Shown here piece after piece: positions 1 to 5,339 of a DNA stretch of 5,339 nucleotides (positions within the stretch are counted from its first letter, which is position 1; every line of letters begins with the position of its first letter). The notes under the pieces were generated by a model that did not search any database, was not told where the DNA came from, and saw only the letters and a list, made by a program, of their open reading frames with translations. The stretch covers positions 1-5,339 of the forward strand of contig JACRBK010000391.1 of NCBI GenBank assembly GCA_016234525.1, given 5' to 3'. The translations under genes were made by a program, and so were the position numbers. This stretch comes from Chloroflexota bacterium (GTDB lineage Bacteria; Chloroflexota; Anaerolineae; Aggregatilineales; Aggregatilineaceae).

Positions 1-27
1 GGCGTAGCGCGCCGTCAGAAAGTGTAG
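1..27 (+). CDS. livH: C-terminal tail of a probable LivH-type branched-chain amino acid permease (partial)
   Basis: Reading frame 1 is open from the window edge and gives GVARRQKV followed by TAG at 25-27. LivH proteins commonly end in a short basic tail after a conserved RPxGxxG motif; as I recall it, E. coli LivH ends in ...LGRPEVEKV, so the terminal KV and the glycine-plus-basic pattern fit. In this operon type LivH directly precedes LivM, and the stop codon lies four bases before the next ATG, as expected for adjacent operon genes. Only eight residues are visible. The identification therefore rests mainly on gene order and would be settled by the sequence upstream. Frame 3 is also open through this stretch, up to a TGA at 33-35, and cannot be strictly excluded. 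Confidence 0.5.
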   Translation, partial: GVARRQKV

Positions 28-31
28 ACGT

Positions 32-2047
32 ATGAACAGCCCAAAGCGTATTTTTCCAATCGCCGATCTGGCGGTGCTGGCGTGTGCGCTGGTCATGCTG
101 GCGGCGTTTTTGTTCATGCCCTGGTTTCAGTTAGAGGATGGGTCCGACACCACCGGCTACAAGTTGGCCGCTGATACCGAGGGTGACCTCGATCTTCCGG
201 TGCGTATCTCGCATATGTTCCTGGTCATTCTGCCCGCTGCGGCGGTCGGGGCAATCTTTTTGGTAGGGACGGGTCTGATCTTCGCGCGTTATGATCGCAC
301 GCAGCCGGTGCTGATTTTGCTGTTAGGACTGGTCGTGCTGATCTACTATTACGGCATGTTGTTCTACGAGAACCGCCAAAATGAAACTAACGCGGGCGAT
401 TTTCTCGGCAGTGGGTTTTGGGTGGGGATGGCGGCGGCAGTCGGCATGATCGCCCAGGTGGTGCTGCCTCGCCCTGGTGGAAGGCTGCGCTTCAAATTCG
501 CGCTGCCCGTATTCCCGCCGCTGGTCAAACCGCGCGTGGTGTGGCGCTGGCCGTCCGTGCTGCTCAGAACGTTGCTGCGCTGGTTGTGGGTGCTGGTCGT
601 TTGGCTGCTGGGACCGCTGGGGCGGATGCTCGCTGGTACCCCCGTGCTGGCCTATCTGATCGGCTTGTGGCTGGCGACCGAACTCGAATTCCGCGCTGGC
701 CTGCCTTTTGCCCGGCTGTTGGGTTTCCGCAAAGAACCCAGCCTGTTTGGCGCATCGGAAGTCCTTAAGCCGTTCTCCGGTCTGGATTTTTCGGGCATCC
801 TTTCCCCGTTTTTCCCTGCGCCTTCCGATAAAGTCGATAAACCGCTGCAAGCCTCGTGGGAAGCGATCAAAACACTGGCGGATACTTTTGTCAAGGCATT
901 TAGCACGCAGGGTGAACGCGATCCCGGTTTTTTCAGCCTGTTTAAAGATGTGCTGGAATATGATCTGATCGTGTTCGTCATCCCGGTGATTGTGATCGCG
1001 CTGCTGCTCAAACGGTTCGGTAATCGCCTGTTGACCTGGCTGCCGTTGTGGTCCGGGCTGATTTTACAGGCAGGCGTGTTATATCTCGCGCTGGCGCGTT
1101 GGGCGTCGCTCAGCGATTACCGGGAATTGATCCTGGTGTATATGTGCGTCAATATTATGCTGGCGACCAGTCTGAACCTCGTCAACGGTTATATGGGAGA
1201 ATTCTCCGTAGGCCATGCCGGGTTTATGGCGGTAGGGGCCTATGTTTCTGCCGTAATCACCATGTGGTCATTTACCGACAGTTCCGCGTTTGGCGACGCG
1301 CACTTACCGACCGCATTAGGCTCGTCTTTTGGATTTATTGTGGCTCTGATGTCGGGCGGCGCAGCCGCTGCATTGGCGGCGCTGCTGGTCGCGTTTCCCT
1401 CGTTTCGCACACGCGGCGATTATCTGGCGATTGTCACGCTGGCGGTGAACTTTATCATCACCGGGGCGATCAACAATATGGAATTTCTTGGTGGGCCGCG
1501 CGGTCTGAACGGTGTCCCGATCTGGACGAATCTTCCCTGGGTGTTTGTCATTACCGTGCTTTCGGTCCTGGCGATTTACAATCTGGTGAACTCCACTTTT
1601 GGCAAAGGGATTATCGCTATCCGCGAAGACGAGATTTCCGCTGAACTGATGGGCGTGCATACGCGCCATGTCAAGCTGGTGGCATTTGTAGTCTCGTCGT
1701 TTATCGCGGGCGTGGCGGGCGGGTTGTTTGTGCATGTGCTGGCTTATGCCAATCCGGGCATGTTCGGGATTCTGAAATCCACCGAAGCTTTGGTGATGGT
1801 CTACCTGGGCGGGATGGGCAGCATCAGCGGGTCGATCATCGCGGCGGTGATCTTCACGGTGTTGATCGAAGCGTTCCGCCCGCTGGAAGTCTTAAAGTGG
1901 GTCGTGATCCCCCTGATCCTGATCATCGTGATGCTGCGCCGTCCGCAGGGGTTGTTTGGGTTCCGCGAGCTTAAACTCAATCTGCGCGGTATCCGCGAGG
2001 TGGAACCAGAAGCCGAGGAGGTGAACGATGGCGCTGCTAGAGATTAA
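32..2047 (+). CDS. livM: LivM-type branched-chain amino acid ABC transporter permease with long N-terminal extension
   Basis: This is an inner-membrane permease subunit of a LIV/HAAT-type ABC importer, expected to pair with LivH and to be driven by the two ATPases encoded downstream. The core (about residues 335-645) carries LivM hallmarks: LNLVNGYMGEFSVGHAGF starting at residue 381, GGPRGLNGVP at 487-496, the cytoplasmic coupling-type segment IAIREDEISAELMGV at 528-542, and the RRPQGLFG end motif at 636-643. These belong to the BPD_transp_2 permease family. At 671 residues it is much longer than typical LivM (about 300-425). The extra N-terminal part contains about four hydrophobic helices (near 11-30, 62-85, 92-112 and 127-146), then a basic, Trp-rich segment with one or two more helices (about 175-216), then a mostly polar linker (about 218-309). 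The ATG at 32 is four bases after the preceding stop. Its ribosome binding site is weak, so coupling to upstream translation is likely. The 3' end overlaps livG by 20 bases. The family call is firm, but the substrate (Leu/Ile/Val, other amino acids, urea or amides) cannot be read from the permease. Confidence 0.93.
   Translation: MNSPKRIFPIADLAVLACALVMLAAFLFMPWFQLEDGSDTTGYKLAADTEGDLDLPVRISHMFLVILPAAAVGAIFLVGTGLIFARYDRTQPVLILLLGLVVLIYYYGMLFYENRQNETNAGDFLGSGFWVGMAAAVGMIAQVVLPRPGGRLRFKFALPVFPPLVKPRVVWRWPSVLLRTLLRWLWVLVVWLLGPLGRMLAGTPVLAYLIGLWLATELEFRAGLPFARLLGFRKEPSLFGASEVLKPFSGLDFSGILSPFFPAPSDKVDKPLQASWEAIKTLADTFVKAFSTQGERDPGFFSLFKDVLEYDLIVFVIPVIVIALLLKRFGNRLLTWLPLWSGLILQAGVLYLALARWASLSDYRELILVYMCVNIMLATSLNLVNGYMGEFSVGHAGFMAVGAYVSAVITMWSFTDSSAFGDAHLPTALGSSFGFIVALMSGGAAAALAALLVAFPSFRTRGDYLAIVTLAVNFIITGAINNMEFLGGPRGLNGVPIWTNLPWVFVITVLSVLAIYNLVNSTFGKGIIAIREDEISAELMGVHTRHVKLVAFVVSSFIAGVAGGLFVHVLAYANPGMFGILKSTEALVMVYLGGMGSISGSIIAAVIFTVLIEAFRPLEVLKWVVIPLILIIVMLRRPQGLFGFRELKLNLRGIREVEPEAEEVNDGAARD
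2016..2024 (+). promoter_or_regulatory. Strong Shine-Dalgarno of livG, inside the livM coding region
   Basis: AGGAGGTGA is a near-perfect complement to the 16S rRNA 3' end. Its GGAGG core (2017-2021) lies six bases before the ATG at 2028. It is embedded in the last codons of livM, so ribosomes finishing livM pass over it. This fixes the livG start and suggests translational coupling. Confidence 0.85.
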
Positions 2048-2801
2048 GAACGTTTCCCACTATTTCGGCGGACTGCTGGCAGTCGATAACTTTAACCTGG
2101 AACTGAACGAGGGGGAGTTGATTGGCTTGATCGGGCCGAACGGCGCGGGCAAAACCACCATCTTCAACCTCGTGACGGGAGCCTATCACGCCAGCGAAGG
2201 CGCGATCATCTTTCAGGGTAAGGAGTTGGTAGGCAAGCCGCCGCACACGATCAACAGCCTGGGCATTGGCCGTACCTTCCAAACAATCCGGCTGTGGGGC
2301 ATGATGAGCGTGCTTGATAACGTGAAGGTTGCCCACCATCCGCGTATCACCTATACGGTGGCCGAAACGCTGCTGCATCTGCCGCGCTACCGCGAACAGG
2401 AAAAAGCCATTCACGAACGCTCGATGGAACTGCTCAGCTTGTTCAAGCTGGAAAAATATGCCGAGGAGCCGGTGAAAAACCTGTCCTACGGCCAGCAGCG
2501 CCGCGTGGAGATCGTGCGGGCGATGGCCTCTAAACCCAAACTGCTGCTGCTCGACGAACCCGCCGCCGGGATGAATCCCGGTGAGATCGGCGCGCTGATG
2601 GACTTTATCCACTGGATACGCGACGAATTTAAGCTGACGATCTGGTTGATCGAACACCAGATGCGGCTGGTAATGAGTATTTGCGAGCGCCTGAAAGTGT
2701 TGGACTTTGGCGCGACGATTGCCGAAGGAACGCCCGCCGAAGTGCGCAGCAATCCCAAAGTGATCGAGGCGTATCTGGGCGAACAGACGGAGGTGGGCTG
2801 A
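2028..2801 (+). CDS. livG: LivG-type ABC transporter ATP-binding protein (branched-chain amino acid family)
   Basis: This is a cytoplasmic ATPase subunit of the LIV-type importer, which hydrolyses ATP as a heterodimer with LivF at the LivH/LivM channel. At 257 residues it matches the usual LivG length (about 255). All nucleotide-binding motifs are present: Walker A GPNGAGKT (36-43), Q-loop in GRTFQTIRLW with Gln85, ABC signature LSYGQQRR (152-159), Walker B LLLLDEP (172-178) with catalytic Glu177, the AAGMNP D-loop region (179-184), and the switch His210 in IEHQM. The GRTFQ segment and the AAGMNP motif after Walker B are characteristic of LivG rather than LivF. The C-terminal EGTPAEVRSNPKVIEAYLG is the standard family tail. 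The start ATG is set by an excellent ribosome binding site and lies 20 bases inside livM, in another frame. The TGA stop overlaps the livF ATG by one base (TGATG). Confidence 0.96.
   Translation: MALLEIKNVSHYFGGLLAVDNFNLELNEGELIGLIGPNGAGKTTIFNLVTGAYHASEGAIIFQGKELVGKPPHTINSLGIGRTFQTIRLWGMMSVLDNVKVAHHPRITYTVAETLLHLPRYREQEKAIHERSMELLSLFKLEKYAEEPVKNLSYGQQRRVEIVRAMASKPKLLLLDEPAAGMNPGEIGALMDFIHWIRDEFKLTIWLIEHQMRLVMSICERLKVLDFGATIAEGTPAEVRSNPKVIEAYLGEQTEVG
2789..2795 (+). promoter_or_regulatory. Shine-Dalgarno of livF, inside the end of livG
   Basis: GGAGGTG, with seven bases between its GGAGG core and the ATG at 2801, selects that codon as the livF start. The same frame is open further upstream from an ATG at 2681, but that would add 40 residues unrelated to any ABC ATPase and overlap livG extensively. 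Confidence 0.8.
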
Positions 2802-3505
2802 TGCTGCTGAGCGTGCGTGATCTTCATATCTCTTATGGCAGTATCAAGGCCGTGCATGGGGTTTCGTTCGACGTGGAAGAGGGTGAGATCGTCACGCTGA
2901 TCGGGGCGAACGGTGCGGGCAAATCCACCATCCTCAACACGATTGCCGGGCTGCAAGCGCCTGATCAGGGTGAGATTCTTTACAAAGGGGTAAACCTGGC
3001 GGGTAAATCGGCGCATGTCGTGGTTAAACAAGGGCTGGCGCTGGTCCCGGAGGGGCGGCGTATTTTTGGCAACCTGACGGTCTATGAGAATCTGCGATTG
3101 GCGGGTTTCCAGCTTGGCCGGGCGGACCTGGATCAGCGTATCAAGCGCGTGTTTGATTACTTCCCGCGCCTGGACGAACGTAAGCGGCAGTTAGGCGATA
3201 CCCTCTCTGGCGGCGAACAACAAATGCTGGCGGTAGGCCGTGCCCTGGTCACCGGCGGCCAATTGATGCTGCTTGACGAGCCGTCGATGGGGCTGGCCCC
3301 GATTTTGGTGCAGCAGATTTTTGCGATTCTGGCCGAGATCAACCGGCAGGGAACGACGGTGTTGGTGGTCGAACAAAACGCGAACATGGCGCTCAAACTC
3401 GCCAATCGTGGTTATGTGCTGGAAACGGGTAGTATCGTTCTCGCCGGACCAAGCAAAGAACTGGCGACCAGCCCGGAAGTCCAAAAAGCTTATTTGGGCG
3501 GTTGA
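2801..3505 (+). CDS. livF: LivF-type ABC transporter ATP-binding protein (branched-chain amino acid family)
   Basis: This is the second cytoplasmic ATPase of the importer and the partner of LivG. Its 234 residues match the usual LivF length (about 235). Visible motifs are Walker A GANGAGKS (35-42), LVPEGRRIFGNLTVYENL (81-98) where other ABC proteins have the Q-loop, signature LSGGEQQ (135-141), Walker B LMLLDEP (155-161) with Glu160, and the D-loop region PSMGLAP (161-167). The switch position has Gln192 (VVEQN) instead of His. The PEGR and EQN variants are normal for LivF and are not signs of inactivation. The C-terminus ANRGYVLETG...SPEVQKAYLGG is typical of the family. I chose the ATG at 2801 because MLLSVRDLHISYG is the expected N-terminus and it follows a good ribosome binding site. 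The TGATG overlap with livG implies termination-reinitiation coupling. It is the last gene of the operon, with a terminator 14 bases after the stop codon. Confidence 0.96.
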   Translation: MLLSVRDLHISYGSIKAVHGVSFDVEEGEIVTLIGANGAGKSTILNTIAGLQAPDQGEILYKGVNLAGKSAHVVVKQGLALVPEGRRIFGNLTVYENLRLAGFQLGRADLDQRIKRVFDYFPRLDERKRQLGDTLSGGEQQMLAVGRALVTGGQLMLLDEPSMGLAPILVQQIFAILAEINRQGTTVLVVEQNANMALKLANRGYVLETGSIVLAGPSKELATSPEVQKAYLGG

Positions 3506-3519
3506 CGCAAAAACAAGAC

Positions 3520-3557
3520 AACGGGGCTCATTGACAAAATCAGCCCCGTTTTTGTTT
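3520..3557 (+). terminator. Rho-independent terminator of the liv operon
   Basis: A perfect 9-bp stem, AACGGGGCT (3520-3528) with AGCCCCGTT (3542-3550), is followed directly by a T-rich run TTTGTTT (3551-3557). The 13-base apical part can extend the hairpin past a C-C mismatch through ATT/AAT pairing (3530-3532 with 3538-3540), leaving a GACAA loop. It starts 14 bases after the livF stop codon. An A-rich stretch on the 5' side (3509-3516) gives a broken T-tract on the minus strand, so weak bidirectional activity is possible, but no converging gene is visible. Confidence 0.93.
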
Positions 3558-3637
3558 CAACAGGCCGGTTCGACATCCAGGCCAGGATAGTGCTATCGTC
3601 TACCTAGCTGGTTGAATTATGACCTGATTATTGAGTT

Positions 3638-3641
3638 GAGG
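3638..3641 (+). promoter_or_regulatory. Probable Shine-Dalgarno of the OmdA-family gene
   Basis: GAGG (within TTGAGGAT), nine bases before the ATG at 3651, is a moderate ribosome binding site. It supports that ATG over an in-frame TTG at 3612, which has no recognisable ribosome binding site and would add 13 residues (NYDLIIELRIAP after the start residue) not expected in the family. Confidence 0.55.
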
Positions 3642-3650
3642 ATCGCGCCC

Positions 3651-4238
3651 ATGACCGAACTTCCTGCTAATTCCATCCATCCTCTTTCTCGCCAGGAATG
3701 GCGCGAATGGTTGATCCAAAACCACGAGCGGGAAGAGGGTATCTGGCTGGTCACCTACAAAAAAGCCAGCGGCAAGCCGCGCCTCGATTATGAAGAAGCG
3801 GTCGAGGAGGCGCTGTGCGTGGGCTGGATCGATAGCAAGGGCGGCAAACTGGACGACGAGCGCACGATGTTATGGATCGCCCCGCGCAAAACAGGCAGCG
3901 GGTGGTCCAGACCGAACAAAGAGCGCCTCGAACGGCTGATCGCTGCCGGGCTGATGCTGCCCGCCGGACTGGCAAAGATCGAAGCCGCCAAACAGGATGG
4001 GTCGTGGTCGAAGCTGGATGGAGTCGAAAATCTCGAAGTTCCGCCCGATCTTCAAACAGGGCTGGACGCCAACCCCACCGCCCGTGACTATTTTGAGGCA
4101 TTCCCTCGCTCGGTCAAACGCGCTATTCTGGAATGGATCGTCAATGCTCGCAGACCCGAAACCAGGGCCAAACGTATCGAAGAAACCGTGCGCTTAGCGG
4201 CTGAAAATATCCGCGCGAACCAATGGCGCGACAAATAG
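3651..4238 (+). CDS. YdeI/OmpD-associated (OmdA) family protein
   Basis: The product has 195 residues from the chosen ATG, the usual size for this family of soluble cytoplasmic proteins. Recognisable family features, in order, are the N-terminal HPLSRQEWREWLIQNH (10-25), GIWLVTYKK (30-38), the strongly conserved EALCVGWIDS (53-62), WIAPRKTGSGWS..NK (75-90), and a C-terminal helical segment rich in Arg/Lys and Glu (about 144-190, with AKRIEETVRLAAENI) that corresponds to the OmdA domain (Pfam 'bacteriocin-protection, YdeI or OmpD-associated'). No signal peptide or membrane helix is visible. The biochemical function of the family is not firmly established. The bacteriocin or antimicrobial-peptide resistance label comes from enterobacterial members and may not transfer here. 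The gene stands alone between the liv terminator and a likely new promoter, so its neighbours say little about its role. The family assignment is confident; the function is not. Confidence 0.88.
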   Translation: MTELPANSIHPLSRQEWREWLIQNHEREEGIWLVTYKKASGKPRLDYEEAVEEALCVGWIDSKGGKLDDERTMLWIAPRKTGSGWSRPNKERLERLIAAGLMLPAGLAKIEAAKQDGSWSKLDGVENLEVPPDLQTGLDANPTARDYFEAFPRSVKRAILEWIVNARRPETRAKRIEETVRLAAENIRANQWRDK

Positions 4239-4258
4239 CCTGTAAAGGGAATATTTGA

Positions 4259-4271
4259 GAATTCCAAATTC
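4259..4271. repeat. Small inverted repeat upstream of the GH20 gene, possible operator
   Basis: GAATT-CCA-AATTC has perfect 5-bp arms around a 3-base spacer. It overlaps the expected -35 zone of the TATAAT promoter at 4286, a place where a repressor or activator could act. Short AT-rich palindromes arise easily by chance, so the operator role is only a suggestion. Confidence 0.25.
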
Positions 4272-4291
4272 ACGATCTGGGTTAGTATAAT
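4262..4291 (+). promoter_or_regulatory. Candidate sigma-70-type promoter for the GH20 gene
   Basis: A perfect consensus -10 hexamer TATAAT (4286-4291) lies in an AT-rich patch of the 107-bp gap between the OmdA-family gene and the GH20 start. The -35 is poor: TTCCAA (4262-4267) at an 18-base spacing matches the consensus at three positions. Transcription would begin near 4298, leaving a leader of about 48 bases that is A-rich just before the ATG. I saw no convincing terminator after the OmdA-family gene, so read-through from it is also possible. Confidence 0.45.
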
Positions 4292-4345
4292 TAATAAACA
4301 TTTTGGCCGTCTGCAAGACACAAGCACAAAAAGAAAAGAGAATTT

Positions 4346-5339
4346 ATGAGCATTAACCTTTTGCCGCTTCCGCAAAAACTGGTTTTAACCGGCGGGACGT
4401 TTACCCTGCCGGAACAAGCGGCTATCGCGCTGGATGTGCCGGTCCCGGCGGACCTGTTTTTTACGGCGCGCTGCCTGCAAGAATCCCTGCGCCAGTACGG
4501 CGAGGTCGAATGGCAGATCGCAGGCGGATCGGTTTCGGCGGCGCTGACCCTGGTGTTGGATCACAGCGTTGGGCATCCCGAAGGCTATCACCTGACGATC
4601 CAGCCGTCGGGGATTTCGCTGGTGGCGAACGATGCACGCGGCGCCTTTTATGGGGTGATGACCCTGGTGCAGCTTGCCCAGATGTACAACCGCCGCCTGC
4701 CTACATTGGAGATCGAAGATTGGCCGGATTTCCCGGTGCGCGGGGTGATGCTCGACATCAGCCGCGACCGTGTGCCAACCATGGAGACGCTGTATCACCT
4801 GATCGATCTGCTGGCAAGCTGGAAGATTAACCAGTTTCAGCTTTACACCGAGCACACCTTTGCCTATCAGCGGCACCGCGTAGTGTGGGAACACGCCTCA
4901 CCGATCACCGCCGAACAAATCCTGGCGCTCGATGCTTACTGCCGCGAGCGTTATATCGAACTGGTCCCCAACCAGAACAGCTTCGGCCATATGCACCGCT
5001 GGTTCAAACACGCGCCGTATAAGGCGCTGGCTGAAACCGAAACCGAATTTCTATCGCCCTGGGGGAATATGCTGCCGCCGTTCAGCCTATCGCCCGCCGT
5101 GCCTGGCGTGCTGAACCTGCTCGAGGAACTCTATGCTGAACTGCTGCCTAATTTCACCAGCGGCATGTTTAACGTCGGCTGTGATGAGACGGTTGATCTC
5201 GGCCTGGGACGCAGCAAAACGTTAGTCGAGCAAAAAGGCAAAGGGCGTGTTTATCTGGATTTTCTGCTCGAAATTTATCGCCGTGTCCAGTCGCACGGGC
5301 GGACGATGCAGTTTTGGGGAGACATCATCAACCAGTACC
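4346..5339 (+). CDS. GH20-family beta-N-acetylhexosaminidase-like glycoside hydrolase (3' end beyond window)
   Basis: The frame is open from the ATG at 4346 to the window edge, giving 331 residues of a protein that is probably over 500 residues long. Residues 1 to about 125 resemble the GH20 N-terminal accessory domain (MSINLLPLPQKL, then GYHLTIQPSGISLVANDARGAFYGVMTLVQL from 80). The TIM barrel follows, with DFPVRGVMLDISRDRVP (128-144), where Arg140 fits the conserved substrate-binding arginine. It continues with NQFQLYTEHTFAY (162-174), IELVPNQNSFGHM (204-216) and the catalytic motif FNVGCDET (275-282). In GH20 the Asp-Glu pair (Asp280-Glu281 here) positions the N-acetyl group and acts as general acid/base. 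MQFWGDI (321-327) begins another barrel strand. The expected activity is release of terminal GlcNAc or GalNAc from glycans, chitin fragments or muropeptides. No signal peptide is seen, suggesting a cytoplasmic enzyme acting on imported oligosaccharides. The ribosome binding site is weak (AAAGAG, 4335-4340). Family membership is confident; the exact substrate is unknown. Confidence 0.9.
   Translation, partial: MSINLLPLPQKLVLTGGTFTLPEQAAIALDVPVPADLFFTARCLQESLRQYGEVEWQIAGGSVSAALTLVLDHSVGHPEGYHLTIQPSGISLVANDARGAFYGVMTLVQLAQMYNRRLPTLEIEDWPDFPVRGVMLDISRDRVPTMETLYHLIDLLASWKINQFQLYTEHTFAYQRHRVVWEHASPITAEQILALDAYCRERYIELVPNQNSFGHMHRWFKHAPYKALAETETEFLSPWGNMLPPFSLSPAVPGVLNLLEELYAELLPNFTSGMFNVGCDETVDLGLGRSKTLVEQKGKGRVYLDFLLEIYRRVQSHGRTMQFWGDIINQY

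Noticed and set aside
323..850. Minus-strand open frame of 175 codons opposite livM
   Set aside because: It is antisense to a firmly identified gene. Its product is a low-complexity Gln/Arg/His-rich sequence typical of a GC-rich shadow frame, with no recognisable domain.
1048..1644. Plus-strand 198-codon frame inside livM
   Set aside because: It overlaps the conserved LivM core in another frame, and its Arg/Gly/Cys-rich product has no hydrophobic helices or known motifs.
2037..2657. Minus-strand open frame of 206 codons opposite livG
   Set aside because: It lies wholly antisense to livG, its composition follows from the sense codons, and it resembles no family I recognise.
2681..2800. Upstream extension of livF to an in-frame ATG at 2681
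   Set aside because: The extra 40 residues do not resemble an ABC ATPase and lie within livG. The ATG at 2801 has a strong ribosome binding site and gives the standard LivF length.
3192..3370. LivF lacks the canonical Q-loop glutamine and switch histidine, suggesting a degenerate ATPase site
   Set aside because: PEGR and EQN at these places are usual in LivF proteins, so this is a family trait and not a defect.
3273..3590. Plus-strand 105-codon frame across the end of livF and the terminator
   Set aside because: It is out of frame with livF and reads through the terminator hairpin. The product is Arg/Trp-rich and has no family resemblance.
3569..3599. Possible promoter TTCGAC / 19-base spacer / TATCGT before the OmdA-family gene
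   Set aside because: Both hexamers are weak matches and the spacing is long. The gap must hold some promoter unless there is read-through, but this match is too poor to annotate.
4385..4894. Minus-strand 169-codon frame opposite the GH20 gene
   Set aside because: The sense strand encodes a clear GH20 protein across the whole stretch, and the antisense product has no recognisable features.

Overview
The window looks like bacterial chromosome of moderately high GC. It is densely coded, and every supported gene lies on the + strand. Three features suggest an Anaerolineae-type Chloroflexota bacterium: a very long LivM-type permease with an N-terminal multi-helix extension, a divergent cytoplasmic-looking GH20 hexosaminidase, and the codon and GC character. 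This assignment is inference from style only, since the window has no rRNA or marker gene.

Positions 1-3505 hold the distal part of a branched-chain amino acid (LIV/HAAT family) ABC transporter operon. It runs from a probable 9-codon remnant of the LivH permease tail (1-27) through the LivM permease (32-2047) and the LivG ATPase (2028-2801) to the LivF ATPase (2801-3505). The genes overlap or nearly touch, and strong Shine-Dalgarno sequences lie inside the preceding genes, so translational coupling is likely. LivH and LivM would form the membrane channel, and LivG and LivF would power it from the cytoplasm. The periplasmic or lipoprotein substrate-binding protein (LivK/LivJ) is not in the window. 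A clear rho-independent terminator (3520-3557) closes the operon.

Positions 3651-4238 encode a stand-alone YdeI/OmpD-associated (OmdA) family protein. It is separated from the transporter by the terminator and has its own ribosome binding site.

Positions 4239-4345 are an AT-rich intergenic region with a perfect TATAAT -10 hexamer and a small inverted repeat. It probably carries the promoter for the last gene. That gene (4346 to beyond the window end) encodes a GH20-family beta-N-acetylhexosaminidase-like enzyme. It has an intact catalytic Asp-Glu pair and is cut off by the window edge after 331 residues.

The region is mostly conventional. The most unusual items are the roughly 335-residue N-terminal extension of LivM and the non-canonical active-site surroundings of the GH20 protein. 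I found no CRISPR array, mobile element, tRNA or rRNA, and no sign of an undescribed multi-gene system.
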